A stretch of 64,000 nucleotides of DNA from a virus. The notes beneath the pieces were generated by a model, which had not been told where the DNA came from, searched no databases, and saw only the letters and a program-made list of their open reading frames with translations. Below are positions 17,161-24,703 of the stretch, piece after piece. Location of the stretch: the IMG/VR virus record IMGVR_UViG_3300042522_001545, positions 1 to 64,000 of that record, one strand, 5' to 3'. A program made the position numbers and the translations under genes. Position 1 is the first letter of the stretch. Each line of letters opens with the position of its first letter.

Positions 17161-17589
17161 ATGGACAGAATATACGATATACTAAAAAATGTTCAGGCAG
17201 CAGTAGAGAATCAAGAAATTGAGTCTCCAAAGACAGAGTTAAATGAATATAAACAAGACTTCCTAGAGATGAATATCGGCTCACTCACAGCAATCATGCA
17301 ACATGCTAAAAACATACTTGACTCTCTAGGTGACCCGTCAGTTAAAGAAAACTTGACAGAAAGCTGGCTACAGGGTAAAATCGCCATAACTGAGGATTAC
17401 ATGCGAACCATTCACGATTTTGTGAAGTATGTACCATCAGAGGACGATAACTCTTTTGCTGGGGATAAGCCTGGACTTTGGGATAATATCCGCAAGAAAA
17501 AAGAACGAGAAGGCAAGAATTATAAGCCAGCTAAACGAGGAGATAAAGACAGACCAGATCCTGATCAGTGGAAAAAGTTAACTAAGTAA
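17161..17589 (+). CDS. Conserved phage protein with basic C-terminus
   Basis: A 142-residue protein. A helical N-terminal part contains FLEMNIGSLTAIMQHAKNIL and WLQGKIAITEDYM. The basic C-terminal segment KPGLWDNIRKKKEREGKNY followed by RPDPDQWKK is shared by many phage proteins in the virion-assembly region. Function is unknown; the shared C-terminus suggests a common partner or processing signal. It lies between the ferritin-like gene and the sigma factor. Confidence 0.65.
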   Translation: MDRIYDILKNVQAAVENQEIESPKTELNEYKQDFLEMNIGSLTAIMQHAKNILDSLGDPSVKENLTESWLQGKIAITEDYMRTIHDFVKYVPSEDDNSFAGDKPGLWDNIRKKKEREGKNYKPAKRGDKDRPDPDQWKKLTK

Positions 17590-17632
17590 GACACTTTCAA
17601 TTAAGATTTTATTTTATACAAAAGGACTTTTA

Positions 17633-18232
17633 ATGGACAGAACGTATGACAGTTTGGATTCGTATATAAACCTAGCAAAAAAAACCATAGTGAAATTTGG
17701 ACCAAGATTTTACAATGGTCTCTCAGCAGAAATGTTGAAAAACACTGATGCAGTATCAGATGTTGCAACAGCCATTATGTATGCCGATTGGAGATTTGAT
17801 CCAAATAGACCTGGGAAAAGTGGTCAGAAAAAGACACTATACTCATATCGTAATCAGTGTGCAATATGGGCAATTAAGACATATGTAACTAATAAATACA
17901 AAAAACATCTCGATACAAGTATCAGTCTTAATTTTAGTGAAGAGGGTTCAGACTCGTCATTCTATTCTTCTATATCTGATGAGAAGGCAATGGATCCAGT
18001 AGATATTTTAATAGATAAAGAAGAGTCTTCACGGTTAACATCAAGCATCGATCAGCTACTGAATAATAGCATTTTATCTGACAAACAGAAAATACAGATT
18101 AAAATGTATTATCTAGAAAATCATACTTTGTCATATATTGGTAAAAAGTTTGGTGTCTCTAGAGAAGCAATTAGGCAAAACATTAAGAGAGCACTGGATA
18201 TTATTCGATCTTATGATAAATGCACAGCTTAA
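17633..18232 (+). CDS. Sigma-70-family RNA polymerase sigma factor (phage)
   Basis: A 199-residue sigma factor. A sigma-region-2-like segment spans about residues 35-90 (DVATAIMYADWRFDP, YSYRNQCAIWAIKTYV), and a clear region 4 helix-turn-helix is near residue 160-195 (YIGKKFGVSREAIRQNIKRA). It is short because region 3 is missing, as in phage and group-4-like sigma factors. A good AAGGAC site precedes the ATG. It sits immediately upstream of the genes that carry GGTGTAT boxes, so it is the best candidate to recognise them (inference). Confidence 0.8.
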   Translation: MDRTYDSLDSYINLAKKTIVKFGPRFYNGLSAEMLKNTDAVSDVATAIMYADWRFDPNRPGKSGQKKTLYSYRNQCAIWAIKTYVTNKYKKHLDTSISLNFSEEGSDSSFYSSISDEKAMDPVDILIDKEESSRLTSSIDQLLNNSILSDKQKIQIKMYYLENHTLSYIGKKFGVSREAIRQNIKRALDIIRSYDKCTA

Positions 18233-18563
18233 TCTTATTATTCCAATTTTTATTCATTCCAAGAACAGATATGAGATACTCTCATTAGCTGATTATACTC
18301 TAAGACTGCCTTCTGTTGAACTAGAGCCTAATCAAGACATTAATGAGCTTCTATCAATGCTGTTGAATAGATGTATAAAAGAAACCTCTGGAACAAATCC
18401 TAAATTAGTTGACATTATCATAACTTCTCAGCTTGATATATATTATATTTGTTTTGTTAATTATGAAACTACTATAATAAATAGCTATACTAGAACCATA
18501 GATCTTAACACCGATATACTACCACCAAATGCTACAAGAACTCTTTCGTTATTGGCTAAGTAA
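18213..18563 (+). CDS. Hypothetical protein, 116 aa
   Basis: A hydrophobic-core protein starting at ATG 18213, inside the last codons of the sigma factor gene (20-base overlap), and overlapping the next gene by 35 bases. Alternating hydrophobic segments (LIIPIFIHSK, VDIIITSQLDIYYICFV) suggest a small alpha/beta fold. No family recognised. Longer in-frame starts would lie inside the sigma factor's helix-turn-helix coding and are rejected. Confidence 0.6.
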   Translation: MINAQLNLIIPIFIHSKNRYEILSLADYTLRLPSVELEPNQDINELLSMLLNRCIKETSGTNPKLVDIIITSQLDIYYICFVNYETTIINSYTRTIDLNTDILPPNATRTLSLLAK

Positions 18564-18945
18564 AAAACAGCCCTCTGTGGCTAAAGAAAAAACCCAAGAA
18601 GAGTCTATAGCAGAGGAGATGCATAGTCTAAGTGTAATTCTACATCCAGACGACATGGTTGATATCATAGTTTTGCATCCAAAGTTAGATAAATTATCTC
18701 TAGTTGAAATTTCAACAGAAGCAGAGAAATTTGCAGAATTGTTGATTTATGTTACTAATAATCTAATGGAACCAAAATTATTGACAACAATTCGTAATAA
18801 AATCAAAAACACGAATAATGATAAAGAGCAATTATTTTATGATAATGTTCTATCATATTATGATGTTATAAAAACCGAATTTGAGAAAAAACTAATTGAT
18901 AATGGCCCACTAATCAGACCAAGATCTGTATTTAACTCCAAATAG
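18529..18945 (+). CDS. Hypothetical protein, 138 aa
   Basis: A mostly helical acidic protein with a Lys/Glu-rich N-terminus (AKEKTQEESIAEEMH) and a segment LHPDDMVDIIVLHPKL near residue 36. The final KLIDNGPLIRPRSVFNSK is basic. No family recognised. It ends just before the first GGTGTAT promoter box and so closes the transcription unit that begins upstream of the sigma factor. Confidence 0.6.
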   Translation: MLQELFRYWLSKKQPSVAKEKTQEESIAEEMHSLSVILHPDDMVDIIVLHPKLDKLSLVEISTEAEKFAELLIYVTNNLMEPKLLTTIRNKIKNTNNDKEQLFYDNVLSYYDVIKTEFEKKLIDNGPLIRPRSVFNSK

Positions 18946-18975
18946 CTGTTGTTTGTCGGCCAATTTCTTATTACT

Positions 18976-19002
18976 ATACCATGGGTGTATTATACATGGT
19001 AT
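18976..19002 (+). promoter_or_regulatory. GGTGTAT box 1 inside an 8-bp inverted repeat
   Basis: Perfect inverted repeat ATACCATG (18976-18983) and CATGGTAT (18995-19002), with the 11-base loop GGTGTATTATA being the box itself. It lies 58 bases before the ATG at 19042. It is read as a phage promoter, possibly with an operator or hairpin overlapping it. No T-run follows, so it is not a terminator. Confidence 0.55.
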
Positions 19003-19041
19003 CTCTAAAAAAAATAAGAGTTTAAACAAAGTATCAATTAT

Positions 19042-19473
19042 ATGATCAATCTTATCTCATGGCAAAAGTGGCTTGATCCATTTGGATCTGATGACGCAGA
19101 AGAGCTGGAGCATGATCCATATCTTGCAGATTATGAAGAACAAGAATCAGATGGTACTACTGAAAACATTAATGATGAGGAGCAAGAGAATAAAATAATT
19201 AATACAACACAAAGAGTAAAAGTTATTGCTACGCCAATGGGCATTATACCAGTCACTGATAATACTATGAGTGGAAAGATTTTTAATTTTTGGATTGGGC
19301 ATACTAACTTTGATATTACTCATAAAGTTGCTGATGTTATCGAAAAAACCGATGGGGTTGAAACCCTAGATATTTTTACTAGATACAGATTCCGAATTGC
19401 TGTTGGTAAAGCTTTTGATGATTCTTCGGTAATGAGAGATATAAATAAGAGAGTATACTCGGAGCTATCATAA
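19042..19473 (+). CDS. Putative virion-region protein, 143 aa
   Basis: A 143-residue protein with an acidic low-complexity stretch (about residues 14-52, rich in Asp/Glu). A compact C-terminal domain follows, containing VIATPMGIIPVTDNTM, FNFWIGHTNFDI and DIFTRYRFRIAVGKAF. It is the first gene after GGTGTAT box 1 and is followed at once by the ClpP-like protease. No family recognised with certainty; the position suggests a head or scaffold-associated role. Confidence 0.6.
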   Translation: MINLISWQKWLDPFGSDDAEELEHDPYLADYEEQESDGTTENINDEEQENKIINTTQRVKVIATPMGIIPVTDNTMSGKIFNFWIGHTNFDITHKVADVIEKTDGVETLDIFTRYRFRIAVGKAFDDSSVMRDINKRVYSELS

Positions 19474-19475
19474 CA

Positions 19476-20147
19476 ATGTCAACAGCCAAATCATTTACTG
19501 AACTTGAAAGCGAATTACAATCAATACACTCATATAATATAGATACAAAAAACAGAGAAATATATCTACATTCATATTTAGGAGATAGTGAAGAAGGTGG
19601 TGTTGACTATAGGTCTGCTATAGTACTTGAAAAAAATCTCAGGTACTTAAACCTATTATCTCTAGAACCAATTTTAGTTCATATGCATTTACCAGGAGGA
19701 GACTGGCAAGACTGCCTAGGTATGTATGATGCTGTCAGGGCATCAAAAGCTAAAGTTATCATCCTCGCTTATGCTAAAGCAGAATCTTCTAGTAGTGTTT
19801 TATTACAAGCTGCCGACCTTAGAATATTGATGCCAAATACACATGTTATGATTCATTATGGGTCATTTAGTATGGATGGGGAACACAGCAAAGCTGCTGC
19901 GGCTGGCATTAGATGGAACGAAAACGAGTGTGATAAGATGGTTGATATTTTTACTGACAGGTGTATGAATAGTATGATAGCTAAAGAGAAAAATTGGAAA
20001 AAAATGATGGCAAAAAAACACATAGTCTCACAACTTGCTAATAAATGCGATTGGATATTAACGGCTGAAGAAGCAGTATATTACGGCTTTGCCGATGGTA
20101 TTCTTGGCACTAAAAAATATCCCAATATAGACTCACTTAAAAAATAA
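19476..20147 (+). CDS. ClpP-like serine protease
   Basis: A 223-residue ClpP-fold peptidase. HLPGGDWQDCLGMYDAV near residue 71 is the oxyanion-hole loop; AESSSSVLLQAAD places the nucleophile at Ser104. HVMIHYGSF gives the catalytic His127, and CDWILTAEEAVYYGFADGI gives Asp192 and the typical C-terminal block. All triad members are present and the length is normal. In phages such enzymes usually mature the prohead; a host-ClpP-like role is less likely given the virion-region setting. It is coupled by TAATG to the next gene. Confidence 0.85.
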   Translation: MSTAKSFTELESELQSIHSYNIDTKNREIYLHSYLGDSEEGGVDYRSAIVLEKNLRYLNLLSLEPILVHMHLPGGDWQDCLGMYDAVRASKAKVIILAYAKAESSSSVLLQAADLRILMPNTHVMIHYGSFSMDGEHSKAAAAGIRWNENECDKMVDIFTDRCMNSMIAKEKNWKKMMAKKHIVSQLANKCDWILTAEEAVYYGFADGILGTKKYPNIDSLKK

Positions 20148-20788
20148 TGCTATTAGAATATTCATATTATGATATCGCTTCTAATGATGCCGAAATTCAA
20201 GGCAACTTAACAGAAGCTTTAAAACACAATGTGCAGACAATATCTGTACTTCCGCCATATGCCAGACTTGTAAAGTCTTTAGTAAACAATGCTGCAAAGA
20301 TTTCTTGCCCGATAGATTATCCAATGGGTGTGTTAGATATAAAATCCAGACTATCAGTAGTTGATTTTTGTTTAAAAAATAATGTTGATATAATTGAGGC
20401 AGTTTGCCCAGCACAGCTATTGTGCAACAGGAAGTATGATAAGTTTAGGGATGACATTAAACAATTAACTAATCTATGTTCTTCCCTAAATGTTGAACTA
20501 AGATACGTTTTAGAATATAGGCAATACTCCTACGAGCTGCTCTATAAAGTTGCCCAAATCTTATATGACTTTAATGTTAAAACAATCTATCCCTCAACTG
20601 GATACTCTTTAGACGATATTGGCGACAATATCATAGCTTCTGCTCTAATTAATAAGAAAGTTCCAAATATCAATATTATCTGTAATGGTAATTTGTGGAA
20701 TAGTAATCATCTAAAAATGGTTAAAAATAACCAATTATACGGTTTAAGAATCAATTCCCTAAACGGTTTACAGCTAATAAATAGCTAA
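20147..20788 (+). CDS. DeoC-like TIM-barrel protein lacking the Schiff-base lysine
   Basis: A 213-residue protein resembling deoxyribose-phosphate aldolase. TISVLPPYARLVKSLV near residue 31 matches the 'C+.P.yv..a...L' strand, YPMGVLDIKSRL the 'P.G...t..K' loop, and NNVDIIEAV the active-site strand. YPSTGYS near residue 148 matches the 'KTSTGF' loop. The catalytic Lys of KTSTG is Tyr148 here and the active-site Asp (D102 in E. coli DeoC) is Glu84, so aldolase activity is doubtful. It is coupled to the ClpP-like gene. It could be a structural or binding derivative of the barrel. Confidence 0.6.
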   Translation: MLLEYSYYDIASNDAEIQGNLTEALKHNVQTISVLPPYARLVKSLVNNAAKISCPIDYPMGVLDIKSRLSVVDFCLKNNVDIIEAVCPAQLLCNRKYDKFRDDIKQLTNLCSSLNVELRYVLEYRQYSYELLYKVAQILYDFNVKTIYPSTGYSLDDIGDNIIASALINKKVPNINIICNGNLWNSNHLKMVKNNQLYGLRINSLNGLQLINS

Positions 20789-20798
20789 TTCTCTGTTT

Positions 20799-20829
20799 TT
20801 AGGTGTATACGAATAATAAGTATATACTT
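20799..20829 (+). promoter_or_regulatory. GGTGTAT box 2 with adjacent 12-bp palindrome
   Basis: TTAGGTGTATAC begins at 20799 and is followed by AATAATAAG and the perfect palindrome AAGTATATACTT (20818-20829). The box is 63 bases before the ATG at 20865. It is the only promoter candidate for the single-gene unit 20865-21407. Confidence 0.6.
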
Positions 20830-20864
20830 GTTTCTTTCCTTAAATCTTCATGGAGTTTTATAAA

Positions 20865-21407
20865 ATGGCTACAATTCAACAAGGTGGAGCAGCCTCAACA
20901 GGCACATACTGGAGTGGTAGCTCTACAAATAATAATCACGGTACAGCTAAAAGAGTCGGCACAGTATCCTCTGTCTTAGAGAATAGTTCACTAGGACAAG
21001 TAAATGTTGGTGTTTTCGCTTCAACAGTTATTGATGGAGATTACACAAACAAGGCTATTTCTGAAGGAACTATCGCCCACGATCATGTCAAGCCCATAAC
21101 TGCCAAAGTAACCTCAGAGCTTGGTGGAGTTGCCAGTAGTGCTTTATCAACTACAGCTAATGTTCCTGGTCAATTAAGAAGCATTAACAAGAGAGAAAGC
21201 TACAGATCACCCGGCACCGCAACCGCTATCAGAGCTGGCTACTTTAGTCTTTACACAGGTAGGTTCACAACTGCCCCAACAGCTGTTACAGAAACCCCAG
21301 GTACAGATAATGCTGCTAGTCCCACCAGAAGCGTTCCCGGTTCTATGAGATTCAAGAGTGGCGCTCCTGTTGCTATTGCAAAAAACTATCCAGCTAAAAA
21401 TGGCTAA
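20865..21407 (+). CDS. Putative abundant structural protein in a one-gene transcription unit
   Basis: A 180-residue protein rich in Ala, Ser, Thr and Gly with very few Cys (ATIQQGGAASTGTYWSGSST at the start, then GTAKRVGTVSSVLENS). Composition and lack of membrane segments suggest a beta-rich virion surface or decoration protein. ATG 20865 has GGAG at 9 bases' spacing, whereas ATG 20850 has none. It has its own GGTGTAT promoter and a strong terminator, an arrangement expected for a highly expressed late gene. No family recognised. Confidence 0.7.
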   Translation: MATIQQGGAASTGTYWSGSSTNNNHGTAKRVGTVSSVLENSSLGQVNVGVFASTVIDGDYTNKAISEGTIAHDHVKPITAKVTSELGGVASSALSTTANVPGQLRSINKRESYRSPGTATAIRAGYFSLYTGRFTTAPTAVTETPGTDNAASPTRSVPGSMRFKSGAPVAIAKNYPAKNG

Positions 21408-21435
21408 TAGTTAATTAAATTCTACCAATAAGAAG

Positions 21436-21469
21436 AGAACCAGGAATCATCTTTCTGGTTCTTTTTTTA
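21436..21469 (+). terminator. Rho-independent terminator
   Basis: AGAACCAG (21436-21443) pairs with CTGGTTCT (21455-21462), extendable by two more pairs, followed by a run of seven T. It lies 29 bases after the stop of 20865-21407. This is the clearest terminator in the window. Confidence 0.9.
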
Positions 21470-21470
21470 T

Positions 21471-21496
21471 AGGTGTATTATATCTAAAGAATAACA
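21471..21496 (+). promoter_or_regulatory. GGTGTAT box 3
   Basis: AGGTGTATTATATC at 21471, followed by TAAAGAATAACAC, directly after the terminator T-run and 56 bases before the ATG at 21528. It restarts transcription for the tail-fibre genes. Confidence 0.6.
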
Positions 21497-21527
21497 CTTT
21501 CTAAAAATCTTATAAAAGGCTTCCATA

Positions 21528-21845
21528 ATGTCTGAAACCATTATTCATTTCTGGGAGAACATAGCCACAACAAGTATTGGAATTATAGTAACAATGGTTG
21601 GATTTTGGGTGGCTATTGGTAGAAATATGGCAACTAAATCAGAGGTTTTGGTTATGATAGAAACACAATCTCCATACCTTCATGATAAACAATTTATTAT
21701 GGAAAGGTTAGCTTCTAACAAAGAAAGTCAAGCAGCTTTCGCGCTGGCTCTTCAAAGAAATACAGAAGTTATGACAGAACTGAAAATTCAAATAGCAATG
21801 CTTGGCAAAACTTTAGAAACTTTAGAAGACAGAATAGAAAGGTAA
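21528..21845 (+). CDS. Membrane-anchored coiled-coil protein
   Basis: A 105-residue protein. ATTSIGIIVTMVGFWVAIG (about residues 12-30) is one membrane helix; the remaining 70 residues are a charged helical region (MTELKIQIAMLGKTLETLED at the end) likely to form a coiled coil. This layout fits phage holin-associated or spanin-like inner-membrane proteins. It is the first gene after GGTGTAT box 3, immediately after a terminator. The lysis link is inferred. Confidence 0.65.
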   Translation: MSETIIHFWENIATTSIGIIVTMVGFWVAIGRNMATKSEVLVMIETQSPYLHDKQFIMERLASNKESQAAFALALQRNTEVMTELKIQIAMLGKTLETLEDRIER

Positions 21846-21848
21846 TTT

Positions 21849-22061
21849 ATGGCAAACGATATAAATAAAGCAATTAGTGCTAATCAAATAAAAAACGGAA
21901 CAACCGTTGTTACAACAACAGTTACCGGAGAATACTCAACAATCGACACGTATGTTAAAAACACTCCAACAATTAGTGATATTGAAACAAAATATGATAA
22001 TAGATTCTATAATGGTATTTTTGTTCAATTAGTCGGCGACCAAACAGTAATAGGTGGTTAA
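21849..22061 (+). CDS. Small virion-region protein, 70 aa
   Basis: A 70-residue Thr/Val/Asn-rich protein (NGTTVVTTTVTGEYSTI) ending in FVQLVGDQTVIGG. A Shine-Dalgarno AAGGT lies before the ATG. The next gene starts at the following base. Beta-rich composition and its position before two tail-fibre-type genes suggest a small virion or fibre-connector protein. No family recognised. Confidence 0.55.
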   Translation: MANDINKAISANQIKNGTTVVTTTVTGEYSTIDTYVKNTPTISDIETKYDNRFYNGIFVQLVGDQTVIGG

Positions 22062-22322
22062 ATGAGTATACAACGTATTAATGAATTTCCAGCAGCTAGT
22101 GCTCTGACTAGTGATGATATATTTTTAATTATGGACGATCCATCAGGGTCTGCTTTAACAAAAAAAGTCCCAGTATCTGTTCTTCATTCTGGTTTAGTTC
22201 AAAGCAATACTAGCTTAGTTAATAATTCTATTCGTATAACAAATATGATTAGTATTTCTCAAAGCAACTACGATGCTCTTGCTACAAAAGATACTAATAC
22301 ACTATACATAGTTAATGGCTAA
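22062..22322 (+). CDS. Tail-fibre-type small protein
   Basis: An 86-residue protein. INEFPAASALTSDDIFLIMD followed by ALTKKVPVSVL matches the short 'i.e.p....l...D.l.i.d....kt.kit...l' segment common in phage fibres. The tail, SQSNYDALATKDTNTLYIVNG, is the widespread 'Y.aL...D.nTLYiv' fibre element. It is likely part of a fibre or baseplate-tip assembly. The next gene begins 13 bases later. Confidence 0.65.
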   Translation: MSIQRINEFPAASALTSDDIFLIMDDPSGSALTKKVPVSVLHSGLVQSNTSLVNNSIRITNMISISQSNYDALATKDTNTLYIVNG

Positions 22323-22334
22323 GGATAAATTTGT

Positions 22335-23207
22335 ATGCCAACAGTAAATAGTGATATATTTTTAAGTAACTCTAACATAACTTCTATTAAATTAGGAGAT
22401 AATAGTGTTTCTAAAATATTCCTTGGCGAGAATCTAGTATTTGGAAGTACATCAGAAAGTTGTACAGATTCAGTTGCTAGTGTCAAAATGATAGGATGGG
22501 TTTCTGGTGACAGAACTCTTGCTCCTATTGGATATGCTCCTTATGGTCGTGAGACCTATACCTATGGAGACGAAACTGTCCGATACGAGACAGGAGTATG
22601 GCTTTATATTGGAGCAGAAGGGGAGATTACGAGAGCATATAGTTATGCAAGCTATCCTTGGTTAGTAAACTGGCCAGCTCCTTATTCTGGTGAGAAGTTT
22701 TGTAGTTTTGGTAGTTCTGGGTTTCAGTGGATGAATATCAGCTCTGTTACTTCAACCTCCGCTTCTGGAATTGGTCAAAACAATATCACAATCTCAATAA
22801 CACAAACTGGCGGAGGTATGGATGCCCACGATGGTATGGTTGGTGGCACAACCTTCCCCGAAGCTTACGGAGTACCACTTAGTGGAACTCAAATTAAGAA
22901 TACTCAATCTGGTATTTTTACTGCAACTTTTAGTCAACCTGTTACCGACGCGTTGGTTGCATTTGCTAGCGTTGGTCAAGGAGGTACCCCAGTTCCTGTA
23001 CAAGTATCAGCATCATTTACTCCAATATGGGAAACACTTACAACATATCAAAATCCAGTAAATGCTACACAATATTCTCAGTTTACCGGAGAAGAAGGAT
23101 ATAATATAATTCGAATAGATGGAACTGTAACTACTGTAACTTTCAATTATACTGTTAGTGAAAATTATTGTACGGTTTGTTTCGGATTTGTTGATCAAAA
23201 CGCATAA
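22335..23207 (+). CDS. Putative tail fibre / receptor-binding protein
   Basis: A 290-residue Gly, Ser, Thr and aromatic-rich protein. Its first 35 residues (ITSIKLGDNSVSKIFLGENL) are a phage fibre N-terminal element also seen upstream of variable C-terminal domains. The middle contains repeated Tyr/Gly/Trp segments (GYAPYGRETYTYGDE, YSYASYPWLVNWPAPYSGEK), and the end is VCFGFVDQNA. AAGGAT is at good spacing before ATG 22335. A receptor-binding role is inferred from composition and from its place as last gene of the fibre unit. No enzymatic motif is seen. Confidence 0.65.
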   Translation: MPTVNSDIFLSNSNITSIKLGDNSVSKIFLGENLVFGSTSESCTDSVASVKMIGWVSGDRTLAPIGYAPYGRETYTYGDETVRYETGVWLYIGAEGEITRAYSYASYPWLVNWPAPYSGEKFCSFGSSGFQWMNISSVTSTSASGIGQNNITISITQTGGGMDAHDGMVGGTTFPEAYGVPLSGTQIKNTQSGIFTATFSQPVTDALVAFASVGQGGTPVPVQVSASFTPIWETLTTYQNPVNATQYSQFTGEEGYNIIRIDGTVTTVTFNYTVSENYCTVCFGFVDQNA

Positions 23208-23225
23208 TACTAAACCGTGTTTATT

Positions 23226-23912
23226 ATGACTCAAACCAAAACATGTAATCAATGTAATATTACAAAACAACTTAATGATTTTCCGAATAGTAAAACTGGT
23301 AAATATGGCAAACTAGCTCAGTGTAAAAGTTGTGATAAGGCTAATCAGCACAATAGATATATTAAAAATAGAGAAGATAGAATAAAAAAATCTAAAGACT
23401 ATAAAATTAAAAATAAAGAGCATAATAAAACAATAGATAAACAAAGATATTCAAGACAACGAGAAACTAAGCTAGCTTATCAGAAAGAACAAAGACTAAA
23501 TAAGCCCGAGTATATGAAAAATTATAGGATTAATAATAAAGAAAAAATTAGACAAAGTGCAAATAAGTGGCAGCATAAAAAATATTATTCTGATCTTTCT
23601 TATAGGTTAAAAAGTATTTTACAAAAAAGAATAGTAGCTAGTATTAAAGGATACTATAAATCTCAAGCTACAACAGAATTATTGGGTTGTTCTATTGAAG
23701 AGTTTAAACAACATCTGGAATCACAATTTTATAAAGATCCTAGACTGAACTGGGAAGCCTATGGCCCCAAAGGATGGCATATTGACCACATAATTCCATG
23801 CGCCAGTTTTGACCTTTCTGATCCAGAACAGCAAAAAATTTGTTTTCACTATACTAATATGCAGCCATTGTGGTGGGATTTGAATATTGCTAAATCAGAT
23901 AAGATCTTGTAG
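23226..23912 (+). CDS. HNH endonuclease (free-standing, homing-type)
   Basis: A 228-residue protein. A CNQCN/CKSCD Zn-ribbon opens it (residues 6-35), then a long Lys/Arg/Asn-rich helical spacer. A C-terminal HNH core follows: WHIDHIIPCASFDLSDPEQQ near residue 185, with FHYTNMQPLWWDLNIAKSDK giving the NH part. This architecture is usual for free-standing phage HNH enzymes. It starts at ATG 23226 without a Shine-Dalgarno, and interrupts the path between the fibre gene and promoter box 4. Confidence 0.85.
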   Translation: MTQTKTCNQCNITKQLNDFPNSKTGKYGKLAQCKSCDKANQHNRYIKNREDRIKKSKDYKIKNKEHNKTIDKQRYSRQRETKLAYQKEQRLNKPEYMKNYRINNKEKIRQSANKWQHKKYYSDLSYRLKSILQKRIVASIKGYYKSQATTELLGCSIEEFKQHLESQFYKDPRLNWEAYGPKGWHIDHIIPCASFDLSDPEQQKICFHYTNMQPLWWDLNIAKSDKIL

Positions 23913-23935
23913 CGGTGTATATAGTATATAATAGC
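23911..23935 (+). promoter_or_regulatory. GGTGTAT box 4
   Basis: GCGGTGTATATAGTATATAATAG starts at 23912; TATAAT begins 13 bases after the GG of the box. It is 49 bases before ATG 23963 and would drive the membrane/lysis cluster. It overlaps the stop codon of the HNH gene. Confidence 0.6.
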
Positions 23936-23962
23936 AGTCTTTAACATAGGAGATAAACTATT

Positions 23963-24295
23963 ATGATTAAGCCCGGTTGGAAAAGTTCAGAATTTTGGTT
24001 TACAGTAGTTAGTTTTATTTTTAGCGGATTATATCTTATGGGTCTTATAGGTGAAAATTCTCAAAAAGAAGACCTAATTCAAGAAACTACAAGAGGTCTA
24101 GAAGCAACAATCCTTATTATTGGACAGCTAACTGTATTATTTAAATATGTAAAAGGAAGAACAGACCTAAAAAAGACTTGGTGGAGTACAGCCACTCCAG
24201 AAGAAAGAAAAGAAGCAAACAAAAAGAACGACAAACCAGCAACAGTAAGAAAAAAGAGAAAAACAAATGGAAAACCAAAACCTGCCAGTAAATGA
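23963..24295 (+). CDS. Holin-like membrane protein
   Basis: A 110-residue protein with two predicted membrane helices (FWFTVVSFIFSGLYLMGLI and LEATILIIGQLTVLF) and a long Lys-rich cytoplasmic tail (KKTWWSTATPEERKEANKKN onward). The start MIKPGWKSSEFW matches phage holin-like proteins that open 'KPGWKTSEFW'. AGGAGA stands before the ATG. Two helices with a basic tail fit a class II holin. Confidence 0.7.
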   Translation: MIKPGWKSSEFWFTVVSFIFSGLYLMGLIGENSQKEDLIQETTRGLEATILIIGQLTVLFKYVKGRTDLKKTWWSTATPEERKEANKKNDKPATVRKKRKTNGKPKPASK

Positions 24296-24692
24296 TCTTG
24301 GAAATTTAGTAGCTAAAGCTAAAGAAATACTTAAAAACGCCAAAGCAGTAGCAATGCCACAAGCATGGAACGTATTGCAATTGGCTACAGCCGAAGTAAT
24401 TCAAAAGATAGAAGATAATAACCCCTCTCTTAAAGGGGTTGATAAAAAAACACTTGCTATGACTATGATTAGCAACTTTTATGATCAAGTTTTTACTTTA
24501 GTGAATTTTCCATTTGTGCCAAAACTTTTACAGCCTATTATACAGAAGTATGTCAAGCAATTGTTAATGCTTTTAGTAAGTTCTTCAATTGATGCTTTTG
24601 TCATTACTTTTAGGAATAATGGCATTTTCATTGATCCAAGTGTTGTAATTACTCCGGACGTAGATAAAACTCCATCAGTTTCAGATAAATAA
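24267..24692 (+). CDS. Putative membrane-associated phage protein, 141 aa
   Basis: A 141-residue helical protein that starts inside the preceding gene (29-base overlap). A hydrophobic central region runs FTLVNFPFVPKLLQPIIQKY and LLMLLVSSSIDAFVITF, and the end is acidic (VDKTPSVSDK). It may sit on or in the membrane. An exact 7-bp stem-loop (24420-24440, loop of 7) lies in its coding sequence. No family recognised beyond similarity in layout to phage lysis-region proteins. Confidence 0.6.
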   Translation: MENQNLPVNDLGNLVAKAKEILKNAKAVAMPQAWNVLQLATAEVIQKIEDNNPSLKGVDKKTLAMTMISNFYDQVFTLVNFPFVPKLLQPIIQKYVKQLLMLLVSSSIDAFVITFRNNGIFIDPSVVITPDVDKTPSVSDK

Positions 24693-24703
24693 GAGAGGCT
24701 AAA

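Noticed and set aside
20850-20864. Earlier ATG for the one-gene unit
   Set aside because: No Shine-Dalgarno before it, while the ATG at 20865 has GGAG at proper spacing.
22794-23270. Opposite-strand open frames over the fibre and HNH genes
   Set aside because: No ribosome binding sites or domains; they mirror the codon pattern of the plus-strand genes.
24420-24440. AACCCCT / AGGGGTT stem-loop
   Set aside because: Perfect 7-bp stem, but inside a coding region and followed by A-rich, not T-rich, sequence on the plus strand; not a terminator.
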